A stretch of DNA of 64,000 nt, from contig CANLWG010000001.1 of NCBI GenBank assembly GCA_947494715.1, positions 868,001 to 932,000 of the forward strand, written 5' to 3'. Both the position numbers and the translations under genes were made by a program. The stretch is from an uncultured Flavobacteriaceae bacterium (GTDB lineage Bacteria; Bacteroidota; Bacteroidia; Flavobacteriales; Flavobacteriaceae). The notes beneath the pieces were generated by a model. The model made no database searches and was not told the origin of the DNA. It saw only the letters and a program-made list of their open reading frames with translations. Below are positions 46,854 through 56,354 of this stretch, piece by piece (position 1 is the stretch's first letter; each line of letters starts with the position of its first letter).

Positions 46854-48121
46854 AAAGGGTTCTTATCATTACTTACTATTGGCCGCCTGCTGGTGGGCCA
46901 GGAGTACAACGGTGGTTGAAGTTTGTAAAATACTTGCCCGATTTTGGGATAGACCCCATTGTTTTTATTCCCGAAAATCCACATTATCCTATTCAAGACA
47001 ATTCTTTATTGGATGAAGTCCCAAATGGAGCTGTAATTCATAGAAAGCCGATTTTTGAACCCTATCGTTTTGCGGAAATCCTATCCCCAAAAAAAACCAA
47101 GCGTATCAGTTCCGGGATTATCCGGACTAAAAATCAATCCACTTTAGAAAAGGCCATGCTATGGGTTAGGGGCAATTTTTTTATCCCCGATGCTAGGAAG
47201 TATTGGATAAAACCTTCGGTGTCTTATCTATCCGAATTTATTGAAAAGGAAGACATCAAAACGGTCATAACTACCGGTCCACCGCACAGTGTTCATTTAA
47301 TCGGACAGCAATTAAGGCTAAAACATCAAGTGAAATGGATTGCTGATTTTCGGGATCCCTGGACTTCTATTGGTTATCACAAAAAGCTCAGACTCACCAA
47401 ATCCTCCCAAAAAAAGCATAGGGCCTTGGAGCGTTCGGTACTTAATGGGGCAGATGTGCTGATTACTACAAGCAATACTACACGAAAGGAATTCCAAGCT
47501 TTAACGGATAGGCCTATTGAATTGATAACCAACGGCTTTGATTCCGATTACGCAGGAGGGGCCGATATGGATGATAAATTTACGATTTCTCACATAGGTT
47601 CCCTGCTCACGGGCCGGAACCCAAAAAATCTCTGGAAAGTACTATCAGAAATGGCAAGAGAAAATGAAATCTTTAGAGCGGAACTGCAACTAGAGTTTAT
47701 CGGAGTAGTGAGTGAAGATGTCATGGATAGCCTCTACAAATATGAACTTGCCCCATATATTCGGCTTAAAGGGTACGTTTCCCATGCCCAGGCACTTCGA
47801 AGACAGCAACGGGCCCAAATTCTACTTTTGGTAGAAATTGACTCCGAAGAAACTAAAGGGATAATTCCGGGAAAATTATTCGAATACATGGCAGCTAGGC
47901 GGCCTATTTTGGCCGTAGGGCCAAAAGATTGGGAGGCCGGTACCATTATTTTGGAGACAAATACGGGCCAGGTGTTCAGTTACAAAGATCATTCCCGACT
48001 AAAAAATGTACTTTTAGAATGGTTTGCCGCATATAGGCAAGGAAAACTGAAGGTAGTGTCAAAAGACATTGAAAAATACAGCCGTAAGGCATTGACCCAA
48101 CAACTGGCCGAATATCTCTAA
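46850..48121 (+). CDS. Glycosyltransferase, family 4-like (GT-B)
   Basis: A 423-residue GT-B fold glycosyltransferase. The N-terminus LIITYYWPPAGGPGVQRWLKFVKYL is the acceptor-side start of this group. The donor-side half has TISHIGSLLTGRNPKNLWKVL, a GYVSHAQALRRQQRAQILL segment and SEETKGIIPGKLFEYMAARRPILAVGP, where the Glu pair of the EX7E-like motif (KGIIPGKLFEYMA) lies. The ATG at 46850 overlaps the YfhO stop by four bases. It probably adds a sugar to a surface glycan; the sugar cannot be told. Confidence 0.87.
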   Translation: MKRVLIITYYWPPAGGPGVQRWLKFVKYLPDFGIDPIVFIPENPHYPIQDNSLLDEVPNGAVIHRKPIFEPYRFAEILSPKKTKRISSGIIRTKNQSTLEKAMLWVRGNFFIPDARKYWIKPSVSYLSEFIEKEDIKTVITTGPPHSVHLIGQQLRLKHQVKWIADFRDPWTSIGYHKKLRLTKSSQKKHRALERSVLNGADVLITTSNTTRKEFQALTDRPIELITNGFDSDYAGGADMDDKFTISHIGSLLTGRNPKNLWKVLSEMARENEIFRAELQLEFIGVVSEDVMDSLYKYELAPYIRLKGYVSHAQALRRQQRAQILLLVEIDSEETKGIIPGKLFEYMAARRPILAVGPKDWEAGTIILETNTGQVFSYKDHSRLKNVLLEWFAAYRQGKLKVVSKDIEKYSRKALTQQLAEYL

Positions 48122-49590
48122 TGGGTATAGTATTAAAACAATCATTGAGCAACACCGTGATTACCTATCTGGGATTTGGTATTGCTGCAATAAATACCCT
48201 CTTTTTGTACACCCAGTTTTTAACTGACGAATACTATGGTCTGGTAACGGTAATTCTCTCTACCTCGGCTATCTTAACGCCCTTGTTGGCCTTTGGTGTA
48301 CCCAACACCCTGATTAAATTCTACAGTACTTTTCCTGATCGTGAAAATTCCGATGGCTTCCTGAGCTTGATGTTACTTTTGCCTCTGCTAATGATACTTC
48401 CGTTGGCCGCCATCTCCTTTATCGCCCATGATACCATTAGCAGTTTTTTGTCCCAGAAAAATCCTATTGTCCGGGAATATGTATGGTACATTTTTTTGAT
48501 AGGGTTGGCGATGGCCTATTTTGAAATATTCTATGCTTGGGCCAAGGTCCAAATGAGATCGGTCTTTGGAACTTTTATGAAGGAAGTATTCAATCGGATT
48601 GTGATTATGATTCTCTTGGTTCTGGTTCATTTTGAATTCATATCGGTAGCTGTTTTTTTGAAAGCATTGGTCGCACTTTATCTACTTCGGACAATCCTCA
48701 TGAAAGTGTATGCCTATCGGTTACGGATGCCCAAATTGAGTTTTAGCCTACCATCAAATGCCAAAAGTATTATCAATTATAGTGCCTTGATTATTTTGGG
48801 TGGATCCGCAGCCATAATCATTCTGGAAATTGATAAGTTCATGATCAACCAATTTATCCAAATTGAAAATGTGGCTTATTATGGAGTGGCTGTTTATATC
48901 GCGACTACCATCATCGTTCCCTCACGATCTATGCATCAAATAACCTATCCTATAACTGCAGAATTGTTAACTAAAAATAACCTTTCAGCTTTAAAAACGC
49001 TATATCAAAAAAGCTCTTTAACGCTCTTTATTGTTTCGGGATTGCTATTCTTGCTTATCATACTCAACTTAAACGATTTGTACCTATTGCTTCCCGAAGA
49101 ATACCGAAATGGTTTTGTTATTGTCTTTTTTGTGGGATTGGCAAAGGTTTACGACTCGGTTTTAGGGAACAACAATTCGATTCTTTACAATTCCGAGTAC
49201 TATCGCTCTTTATTGATTATGGGCGTATTCCTGGCCGTTTCGATAATAGTGTTCAATTTGTGGCTTATTCCAAACTATGGTATCGAGGGAGCCGCTTTTG
49301 GTACTTTTCTGGCCATTTGCCTGTACAATACCATTAAACTTCTTTATGTAAAATCCAAATTCGATATTCAGCCTTTTACCTGGGAAACCCTTAAGGTGTT
49401 GGCACTTTTGCTTTTCATTGGCCTAGTCTTTTATTTTGTAGAATTCCCGTTTCATCCTATTGTAAATATTGTGCTCAAGAGTATATTCATAACGGCTATT
49501 TATACAGCTGTGCTTTATCGATTTAAACTATCCGAAGATGTTTTTAGGTTGATTTCCAAAATTTTGGGAAGGACTCCTCCCAGGTTGTAG
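48121..49590 (+). CDS. Oligosaccharide flippase family protein (Wzx/MATE-like)
   Basis: A 489-residue integral membrane protein with about 12-14 hydrophobic helices. It matches the polysaccharide biosynthesis/flippase family: LSNTVITYLGFGIAAINTLF at the start, and GIEGAAFGTFLAICLYNTIK near residue 400, the typical late-helix signature. It would move lipid-linked glycans across the inner membrane. Its start overlaps the previous stop (TAATG), making three coupled genes (YfhO, glycosyltransferase, flippase). Confidence 0.9.
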   Translation: MGIVLKQSLSNTVITYLGFGIAAINTLFLYTQFLTDEYYGLVTVILSTSAILTPLLAFGVPNTLIKFYSTFPDRENSDGFLSLMLLLPLLMILPLAAISFIAHDTISSFLSQKNPIVREYVWYIFLIGLAMAYFEIFYAWAKVQMRSVFGTFMKEVFNRIVIMILLVLVHFEFISVAVFLKALVALYLLRTILMKVYAYRLRMPKLSFSLPSNAKSIINYSALIILGGSAAIIILEIDKFMINQFIQIENVAYYGVAVYIATTIIVPSRSMHQITYPITAELLTKNNLSALKTLYQKSSLTLFIVSGLLFLLIILNLNDLYLLLPEEYRNGFVIVFFVGLAKVYDSVLGNNNSILYNSEYYRSLLIMGVFLAVSIIVFNLWLIPNYGIEGAAFGTFLAICLYNTIKLLYVKSKFDIQPFTWETLKVLALLLFIGLVFYFVEFPFHPIVNIVLKSIFITAIYTAVLYRFKLSEDVFRLISKILGRTPPRL

Positions 49591-49723
49591 GAGCCAATCG
49601 ATTAATACAATTTGGGGTTTTATCCAATATATGCGGGTAACGTTACTATTTATTTGACCTATTCAACGGAACCCTTCAGTAAACTTAGGCTAATTTGGCC
49701 TGCTTCCCATTACCGGTTAAATT

Positions 49724-49758
49724 AAAAAACCCCGCAGCGGACGGATCCAACTGCGGGG
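49724..49758 (-). terminator. Rho-independent terminator of the Arg-rich protein gene
   Basis: The minus-strand reading is CCCCGCAG, a 12-base loop, CTGCGGGG, then a run of T. It lies 31 bases after the stop of the gene at 49789. In the plus direction there is no T run, so it serves the minus strand. Confidence 0.85.
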
Positions 49759-49788
49759 CTAAACAACTAACCAACCTAAAAACTATTT

Positions 49789-51093
49789 TTAATGTCTTCT
49801 GGAACTTCTGGATTGCGACCTAGTTCCATTATTCCTTGTACTTCTAGAAGGAGCTTTGCTTACTTTTTTTCTTGAGTTGCTACGGGTAGCAACACTACTA
49901 CTTCTACTTCTTGTCGGTGCCGCTTTTCGTACCGACCTATTTGTTGTTGCCCTTTGCGGACTTTTATAGGTCTTGGTACTACGCGTTACTGTCCTTTTGG
50001 TCACCGCATTCCGTTTGGGATTGCGGACCGTGGTAGAACGTTGTGTAACCGTTCTTTGTCTTGTAGGCTGGGCATCAGCCTTGCGAATGTTACGGTTCTC
50101 TATTTTTCGAGTTCGGTCAACCGCTGTTCTTCGCGTATTGTTGGAGCGTATTGCAGCATCTCTACGTACTGTTCTACTGTCGTTTCGGGTAACGTTGCCT
50201 CTTTGCGCTACTGAGCGATTGGTACGTGTTACATTATTGTTCCTTCGCGTTACACCTCTTTCCGTACGAAGAGCTTCGGCTCTTCTACTATTATTCCGGG
50301 TAACGTTACTTCGATTGGTACGTGCTACATTATTGTTCCTTCGGGTAACACCTCTTTCCGTACGAAGAGCTTCGGCTCTTCTACTATTATTCTGGCGTAC
50401 GGCTACCCTTCTGTCATTTCTATAGACTCGGGCTCGTTCCCTACGGACCCGATTGAAGCGGTGCTCTCTTCCAATTCTAGCATAAGCCCTACGTGTATTA
50501 TATCGGTAAGGTCTGTGCCAAGTATATCGGATAGGGCTATAAAACCTTCGATACGGTCTATTGTATACCAAACAGAATCCTAATGCAGGTCTAACAAAAA
50601 ACCTGTGGAAAGGTCTAAAGATATAACGTCTGTTGTACACATTTATAAAACCGGTATGATAGGCATATGCTCCATTATTATAAAAGATATTCATACTACC
50701 CAATCTGGATACAAATCCGTTGCGATAGTTTACGAAAACATCACCGATTTGTGCTACGCGACCATAATGGTCGTAAAAAACAGGTACGTTCTCTACTTGT
50801 ATCACTGCACCATAATCATCATATTGAACAAAGGGATTGTAATCGAATCCCGAATTGAAGGTAAAATTGGAACGACCAATATTAATATTGGCGCCAAAAT
50901 TGGCTCGGTTATCTATGTAAAAATCGAATTCACCGTCCGGATAGACCGAAAATGTTATACCATTCTCTACGAAGATGAAGGAATTATTGAATCGGTACGC
51001 ACTGCTTATCGCAGTGTTGTTTTCCGTGCTTACAGCTTGGGTACCCGTGGTTCCCAAGACTAGGGCTGTAAATAAGAGTACTAACTGTTTCAT
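49789..51093 (-). CDS. Secreted Arg/Asn/Ser-rich basic protein with internal repeats, unknown function
   Basis: A 434-residue exported protein. The ATG at 51093 starts the signal peptide (MKQLVLLFTALVLGTTGTQA). Residues about 25-190 form a beta-rich domain with many Tyr, Phe and Asn (FNNSFIFVENGITFSVY, VPVFYDHYGRVAQIGDVFV, FVNYRNGFVSRLGSMNIFYN). The rest (about 200-434) is almost pure Arg, Asn, Thr and Ser, with very few acidic residues. It contains two copies of a 32-residue unit (NNSRRAEALRTERGVTRRNN and what follows). The charge suggests binding to DNA, polysaccharide or lipid A on the cell surface. Not recognised as a named family. Confidence 0.68.
   Translation of the reverse strand: MKQLVLLFTALVLGTTGTQAVSTENNTAISSAYRFNNSFIFVENGITFSVYPDGEFDFYIDNRANFGANINIGRSNFTFNSGFDYNPFVQYDDYGAVIQVENVPVFYDHYGRVAQIGDVFVNYRNGFVSRLGSMNIFYNNGAYAYHTGFINVYNRRYIFRPFHRFFVRPALGFCLVYNRPYRRFYSPIRYTWHRPYRYNTRRAYARIGREHRFNRVRRERARVYRNDRRVAVRQNNSRRAEALRTERGVTRRNNNVARTNRSNVTRNNSRRAEALRTERGVTRRNNNVTRTNRSVAQRGNVTRNDSRTVRRDAAIRSNNTRRTAVDRTRKIENRNIRKADAQPTRQRTVTQRSTTVRNPKRNAVTKRTVTRSTKTYKSPQRATTNRSVRKAAPTRSRSSSVATRSNSRKKVSKAPSRSTRNNGTRSQSRSSRRH
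50217..50390 (-). repeat. 96-bp direct repeat inside the Arg-rich protein gene
   Basis: Two copies (50217-50294 and 50313-50390) with period 96 bases (32 codons) differ by only a few bases. The frame is kept, so the protein gains a second unit of the NNSRRAEALR-type block. Confidence 0.88.
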
Positions 51094-51518
51094 GATATGC
51101 GATTTTAAACCTGTCTTCTGACAGGTAGATTCCGGAGGCAACTATTTGCATTCCGGTTATAGGAAATCAAACAGCGTGCCAAAATATTTCAATAAATCAT
51201 AACTAATTGTTTTTCATGTACTTAAAACAATTTGAAGTGAATGCGTATAGGTTTAGCCTGCCGTCAACAGGTTTAAGAACTTAGGAATTTGAGGATTATT
51301 CCTTAATAAGTTGGAATTCTACGCAGTGTATGGTTTTCTTTGGAAGAAAAGGAAGAGAACATACTGTATAAAGCTGTTAGTAAACAGAATATGCGCGGCT
51401 TTTCAGCTTATTTCCAAGTTGACATTGCAAAAAATGGAAGCTTCCAAAATTGAAATGACTTCCCCGTTCTAAAATTCAGAATTTGACGGTTAAGATTTTC
51501 AGCATTACGACTCGAGAC
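51094..51518. other. Intergenic region without recognised feature
   Basis: About 425 bases between the start of the Arg-rich protein gene and the stop of uvrA (both on the minus strand). AT-rich, with no coding pattern, no clear terminator and no repeats. It must hold the promoter of the Arg-rich gene. I see nothing else. Confidence 0.5.
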
Positions 51519-54302
51519 TCACAATTTCTCTTTTAAATACCTAGCGGTATGGGAATTTTTACTCTGTATCACTTCCTCAGGTGTTCCCTGGACCATAAGC
51601 TTGCCACCATTTTCTCCGCCTTCGGGTCCTAGGTCAATGATGTAATCAGCACACTTGATGAGTTCAATATTATGTTCAATCACCACAATGGAATGGCCCC
51701 GGCCCAGTAAGGCATCGAAAGATTTCAATAATTTTTTAATATCGTGAAAGTGAAGCCCTGTTGTTGGTTCGTCAAAAATGAACAAAGCCTTGTCCTTAGT
51801 AGTTCCTTTCACCAAAAAAGAGGCGAGTTTAATCCGTTGTGCCTCACCACCGGAAAGGGTAGAGGAGGACTGTCCCAAGGTTACATAACCCAGACCCACA
51901 TCCTGCAAAGGCTTTAATTTGGTAACGATCTTAGTTTGCTTTCCATCCTCAAAAAAGACAATGGCATCATCAATGGTCATGTTTAGGACATTACTAATGG
52001 ATGCGTCATTAAACTTCACCTCCAACACTTCTTTCTTGAATCGTTTGCCACCACAGGTATCACACTCCAGGTGTACATCGGCCATGAACTGCATTTCTAC
52101 GGTAATTTCACCTTCGCCTTTACATTTTTCGCAGCGGCCACCATCTACGTTAAAAGAAAAGTGTTTCGCCTGATATCCACGAATTTTGCTCAATCTTTGC
52201 GCAGCGAACAACGAGCGTATATCATCATAGGCTTTGATATAGGTAACCGGATTGGAGCGTGATGATCTACCAATAGGATTCTGATCCACAAACTCCACGT
52301 GTTTAATATTTTGATATTTCCCGTTGGCAGCGGTAAACTGTCCTGCTTTTTCACCATAGCCTCCTACTTTCTTTAAAATAATAGGGTACAGCAGTTTTTT
52401 TACCAAGGTACTTTTGCCACTTCCGGAGACTCCGGTTACCACGGTGAGCATATTCAAGGGAAAAGTAACATCAATATTTTTGAGGTTATTTTCCCGTGCC
52501 CCTTTAATTTCTATATGATTGGAGGAGGTTCTTCGTTCCTTGGGTACTGATATCTCTTGTGAACCATTCAAATAGCTAGCGGTAAGCGATTGTGATTTTA
52601 GTATTTCACTTAAGGGGCCATAAGCTACCACTTCGCCACCATGGGTGCCAGCTTCCGGACCAATATCTATAACCTCATCGGCAGCCTTCATGATGTCCTC
52701 GTCATGTTCCACTACGATTACCGTGTTGCCCAAATCACGTAAAGATTTTAGTACTTCAATCAAATTTTCCGTGTCCTTGGGATGTAGTCCAATGCTAGGC
52801 TCATCTAAAATATACATAGACCCCACCAAGCTGCTTCCCAATGAAGTAGCCAGGTTAATGCGCTGGCTTTCGCCTCCGGAGAGGGTGTTTGATTTACGAT
52901 TGAGTGTGAGGTAACTTAAGCCAACCTTATCTAAAAAACCCAAACGGGTATTGATTTCCTTCAACAAACGGGAGGCGATTTTTTGATCGTGCTCCGATAA
53001 TTTCAATCCTTCGAAGAATAAGATCAACCTTTTTATGGATAACTCTACTAGGTCGGAAATCGATTTTCCGTCCACTTTTACATAATCGGTCTCCTTTCGC
53101 AATCGTTTCCCTTTGCAGCTGTTGCATTTGGTCTTACCGCGATAGCGGGAAAGCATTACTCTATTCTGGATTTTATAGCTTTTCTCTTCAAGTTGTTCAA
53201 AGAATCTGCTTAACCCCGTAAAGTGTTCATTCCCATCCCAGACCAATTGTTTTTGTTCTTCGGATAATTGAAACCAAGGTTTATGTATGGGAAAATCGAA
53301 TTTATAGGCCGTATTCACCAATTGGTCGCGGTACCAGCCCATACTTTCTCCACGCCAAGGGAAGATAGCATTTTCATAGACGGATAAGGAGGTATTGGGA
53401 ACTACCAAATCTTCATCTATCCCGATTACGTCACCGTACCCTTCACATTTTGGGCAGGCTCCATATGGATTATTGAAACTGAACAAGTGTACATTGGGCT
53501 CCAAGAACTGCATGCCATCCAATTCAAATTTATTATTGAACTTTACTTGTTTTCCAGTAACGAGTTCCTCAATGATGCATTCGCCCTTGCCTTCAAAAAA
53601 TGCTGTATCCACGGCATTGGCCAATCGATTGTAAAAATCCTCGTCATCCTTCGTGATAATGCGATCCACAACTAAATGGAATTTTCGGCCAATATCGTTT
53701 GGTGCGTTATCTATACGTATGACCTCTCCCTTATGCTTTATCCTAGCATATCCCTGCTTGGAAAAAAGTTGAAGTGATTTTATCGGATCTCTATCAGGCT
53801 TAATGGTTATGGGGGCAAGCAGCAAAAGCTTTTCGCTCTCATTATAACCCTTTATATGTTGTATAACGTCCGTCACCGTATTTTTTTTGACCTGTTTCCC
53901 GGAAATTGGTGATATGGTCTTGCCGATACGGGCGTATAACAATTTTAGGTAATCATAAATTTCGGTAGTGGTGCCAACAGTAGAACGGGGATTGGTAGAG
54001 TTCACTTTTTGTTCTATGGCAATGGCCGGAGCTATGCCTTTGATGTAATCTACTTTGGGTTTGTCCAACTTTCCCAAAAACTGGCGTGCATAGGAAGAAA
54101 GACTTTCCACATACCTTCGCTGTCCTTCCGCATAAAGCGTATCAAAAGCCAAACTGGACTTTCCAGAACCCGAAAGCCCGGTGATTACCACTAACTTATT
54201 TCGAGGGATTACTACATCTATATTCTTCAAATTGTGCAACTTGGCACCTTTGATAATGATGTTTTTCTTGGGGTCTATATCTAAAAGGGTCGCCATAGTC
54301 AT
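51519..54302 (-). CDS. uvrA: UvrABC excinuclease subunit A (short form with degenerate first zinc finger)
   Basis: A 927-residue ABC-type ATPase that recognises DNA damage in nucleotide excision repair. Walker [20 protein letters not shown] and [17 protein letters not shown], signatures [12 protein letters not shown] and [12 protein letters not shown], and [12 protein letters not shown] and [14 protein letters not shown] are present. The C-terminal zinc finger is intact ([10 protein letters not shown] with CDTCGGKRF). In the first one, only the second pair CPKC remains; the first CxxC is replaced by a segment with no Cys (around [12 protein letters not shown]). The start is one of several in-frame ATGs (54302 and 54296 are the best). 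Bacteroidota often have a second UvrA paralog; this could be it. Confidence 0.93.
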   Translation of the reverse strand: MTMATLLDIDPKKNIIIKGAKLHNLKNIDVVIPRNKLVVITGLSGSGKSSLAFDTLYAEGQRRYVESLSSYARQFLGKLDKPKVDYIKGIAPAIAIEQKVNSTNPRSTVGTTTEIYDYLKLLYARIGKTISPISGKQVKKNTVTDVIQHIKGYNESEKLLLLAPITIKPDRDPIKSLQLFSKQGYARIKHKGEVIRIDNAPNDIGRKFHLVVDRIITKDDEDFYNRLANAVDTAFFEGKGECIIEELVTGKQVKFNNKFELDGMQFLEPNVHLFSFNNPYGACPKCEGYGDVIGIDEDLVVPNTSLSVYENAIFPWRGESMGWYRDQLVNTAYKFDFPIHKPWFQLSEEQKQLVWDGNEHFTGLSRFFEQLEEKSYKIQNRVMLSRYRGKTKCNSCKGKRLRKETDYVKVDGKSISDLVELSIKRLILFFEGLKLSEHDQKIASRLLKEINTRLGFLDKVGLSYLTLNRKSNTLSGGESQRINLATSLGSSLVGSMYILDEPSIGLHPKDTENLIEVLKSLRDLGNTVIVVEHDEDIMKAADEVIDIGPEAGTHGGEVVAYGPLSEILKSQSLTASYLNGSQEISVPKERRTSSNHIEIKGARENNLKNIDVTFPLNMLTVVTGVSGSGKSTLVKKLLYPIILKKVGGYGEKAGQFTAANGKYQNIKHVEFVDQNPIGRSSRSNPVTYIKAYDDIRSLFAAQRLSKIRGYQAKHFSFNVDGGRCEKCKGEGEITVEMQFMADVHLECDTCGGKRFKKEVLEVKFNDASISNVLNMTIDDAIVFFEDGKQTKIVTKLKPLQDVGLGYVTLGQSSSTLSGGEAQRIKLASFLVKGTTKDKALFIFDEPTTGLHFHDIKKLLKSFDALLGRGHSIVVIEHNIELIKCADYIIDLGPEGGENGGKLMVQGTPEEVIQSKNSHTARYLKEKL

Positions 54303-54542
54303 TTTTAGGGCCATAAAGATAAGACAAGCATTTTTCAATCACCAATATTGTATACTTTACATCAAAAAATGTATGCATAACAATAGATTTTTTTTTAGCT
54401 CACTTAATTTTTTCTATATTTGAACTCAACAAAATGTTAAAACGCCTATAGAAATAACACTACTTTTTTAGAATTAGAACAATAACCCACAAGGCCTTTT
54501 CCCCAAATAGGTCACTAATTTAAACTAATAAAAGTAGTCGTT

Positions 54543-55124
54543 ATGGAACATCAAGTTGAAGACTCCCTACTCATTAAAAGATACATTGACGGAGACGAAA
54601 GAGCTCTAGCCGCGCTAATTGGCCGTCACAACCAACGTATTAGTAGTTTTATATACTCAAAGGTAAACGATAGGGAAGTTACCGAGGATATTTTTCAGGA
54701 CACCTTTATGAAAGTAATCAGAACCTTGAAAAGAGGTGCTTATAGTGAAGAAGGTAAATTTTTGCCTTGGGTGATGCGCATATCGCATAACCTCATCATA
54801 GATCATTTTAGAAAGAATAGAAGGTTGCCCATGTTTGAAGGTGCGGATAGTTTTAATATTTTCTCGGTAATCGGTGACGAAAAACTAAATATTGAGAAAC
54901 AGATTATCAAGGATCAGATAGATAGTGACCTTACTTTGCTCATAGAAGAGCTGCCCAATGAACAGAAAGAGGTATTGCTCATGCGTATCTACAGGGACAT
55001 GAGTTTTAAGGAAATATCGGAAAATACCGGAGTAAGCATCAATACCGCTTTAGGCCGTATGCGTTATGCGCTTATAAACCTGAGAAAGCTGATAGACCAG
55101 AATAACATTGTTTTAACGAATTAA
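54543..55124 (+). CDS. RNA polymerase sigma factor, sigma-70 family (ECF-like), first copy
   Basis: A 193-residue sigma factor with regions 2 and 4 only. Region 2 has LIGRHNQRISSFIYSKVNDR, EDIFQDTFMKVI and FLPWVMRISHNLIIDHFRKN. Region 4 has LPNEQKEVLLMRIYRDMSFK and ENTGVSINTALGRMRYALIN. The helix-turn-helix of region 4 recognises the -35-like element. It is about 80 percent identical (154 of 193 residues, counted by eye) to the second copy at 55705. No anti-sigma gene follows; a 47-residue protein gene does. A TATATTTG at 54415-54422 may be part of its promoter, leaving a 120-base leader. Regulation and targets unknown. Confidence 0.92.
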   Translation: MEHQVEDSLLIKRYIDGDERALAALIGRHNQRISSFIYSKVNDREVTEDIFQDTFMKVIRTLKRGAYSEEGKFLPWVMRISHNLIIDHFRKNRRLPMFEGADSFNIFSVIGDEKLNIEKQIIKDQIDSDLTLLIEELPNEQKEVLLMRIYRDMSFKEISENTGVSINTALGRMRYALINLRKLIDQNNIVLTN

Positions 55125-55196
55125 TAGGCCATAGGTCGAGCGTATTGACTATATTTATTTCCGTTGCGTTCTCTATTGAAACAAACGGAAAATAAC

Positions 55197-55340
55197 ATGG
55201 AAAAACTTTATACAAAAAACCATAACAAGTGTAAACTTGTTAAAGCCAAACCCGAAACGGTGGAATTTTTATTGAATTATTCCAAATCGTTAAAAATTAC
55301 AAAAGCAAAAGGAATATCGTTCGAAAGTAACATGAACTAA
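55197..55340 (+). CDS. 47-residue protein following sigma factor copy 1
   Basis: A short ORF (ATG at 55197, TAA at 55338-55340) of 47 residues, MEKLYTKNHNKCKLVKAKPE at the start. It aligns without gaps to the 47-residue protein after the second sigma copy. By eye 23 of 47 positions are identical, including METxY-like start MEK, Y5, K7, VKA, ETV, FLL, YSK, and the C-terminal FE and final N. Selection on a product is therefore likely. It has a basic head and an amphipathic helix (ETVEFLLNYSKSL). It lies 72 bases after the sigma stop and is closed by a terminator. Function unknown; an adaptor to the sigma factor is conceivable. Confidence 0.7.
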   Translation: MEKLYTKNHNKCKLVKAKPETVEFLLNYSKSLKITKAKGISFESNMN

Positions 55341-55361
55341 TATAAAATAAACAAACATATA

Positions 55362-55396
55362 AAACCCTCAAGGTCTTTTTGCCTTGAGGGTTTTTC
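55362..55396 (+). terminator. Rho-independent terminator of sigma module 1
   Basis: The stem AACCCTCAAGG / CCTTGAGGGTT with a 7-base loop of mostly T is followed by T. It ends the first sigma/47-residue module. Confidence 0.92.
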
Positions 55397-55704
55397 TTTT
55401 GGTACCGTTCTTAAACCGCCCAACACCCCTTTTATCTCTTCAGAAAAACATATGCTGCCGTTCCTGGTATGTTTTTGATCCTGCAACTGTTAATATTTGG
55501 TTTTATTGTGGCCAAAACCAAAAAAATGCGATTTCACATCAAAAAGAGAGTGTTTGACAACATAGTTTTTTCCTCTCTAGCCGATTTATCTAGTTTTAGG
55601 TCATAATTAAAAACAAGAGCTGAAAAACACTCAAAGAAATTAATCTAACAACTTAAAAGCTTACCACTCGGAAGCCCCTAATCTTAACCAAAAAAACAAT
55701 CTTT
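55397..55704. other. Region between the two sigma modules
   Basis: About 308 bases without a gene, AT-rich. It should hold the promoter of the second sigma gene, but I do not see a full TTG / TAnnTTTG pair. No repeats or small ORFs with coding character were found. Confidence 0.4.
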
Positions 55705-56289
55705 ATGGAACTACAAATAGAAGATTCAATACTAGTAAGAGATTACATTAGTGGAGATGAGAAATCTCTGGAAATATTGATCAATCGTCATAACCAACGC
55801 GTTACCAGTTTTATTTACTCCAAAGTATTGGATCGCGACATTACCGAAGATATTTTTCAGGACACCTTCATCAAAGTAATCAAGACCCTTAAAAAAGGTA
55901 CATATAGTGAAGAAGGTAAATTTTTGCCCTGGGTAATGCGTATAGCCCATAACCTTATTATTGACCACTTCAGGAAGAATAAAAGAATGCCCATGTTCGA
56001 GGGGAGTGATGATTTCAACATTTTTTCTGTAATAGGGGACAGTAAACTAAATGCCGAAAAGCAAATTATACAGGATCAAATAACCTCGGACCTAAGACAC
56101 CTTATAGAGGAATTACCAGATGACCAAAAAGAAGTTTTGATCATGCGTATATACAAGGACATGAGCTTTAAGGAAATATCCGAAAACACGGGAGTAAGCA
56201 TTAATACAGCGCTGGGAAGGATGCGCTATGCGTTGATAAACCTTCGAAAAATTATAGATAAGCACAACATTGTTCTGACAAATCAATAG
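55705..56289 (+). CDS. RNA polymerase sigma factor, sigma-70 family (ECF-like), second copy
   Basis: A 194-residue paralog of the sigma factor at 54543, with the same two-region layout (region 2: LINRHNQRVTSFIYSKVLDR, FLPWVMRIAHNLIIDHFRKN; region 4: DQKEVLIMRIYKDMSFKEI, ENTGVSINTALGRMRYALIN). The region 4 recognition helix segment is identical in both copies, so both should bind the same -35 element. Differences cluster at the N-terminus (residues 3-34), in the loop near 101-132 and in 139-151. Region 2.4 is nearly identical too (FRKNRRLPMF against FRKNKRMPMF), so any regulatory divergence likely lies in control of activity rather than promoter choice. Confidence 0.92.
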   Translation: MELQIEDSILVRDYISGDEKSLEILINRHNQRVTSFIYSKVLDRDITEDIFQDTFIKVIKTLKKGTYSEEGKFLPWVMRIAHNLIIDHFRKNKRMPMFEGSDDFNIFSVIGDSKLNAEKQIIQDQITSDLRHLIEELPDDQKEVLIMRIYKDMSFKEISENTGVSINTALGRMRYALINLRKIIDKHNIVLTNQ

Positions 56290-56354
56290 ACTTAGGATTA
56301 CGTAAACAATATTTCCATTTTAGTTGCGTTATTTATCATAACAATACATCTAAT

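Noticed and set aside
50217-50390. Repeats that could be taken for a CRISPR array
   Set aside because: Only two copies, 78-base near-identical units in a coding frame, no spacers of regular size and no cas genes.
49954-50425. Long plus-strand ORFs opposite the Arg-rich protein
   Set aside because: They are mirror frames of a low-complexity Arg/Asn/Ser-rich gene and carry the same 96-bp repeats; the minus-strand frame has the signal peptide and terminator.
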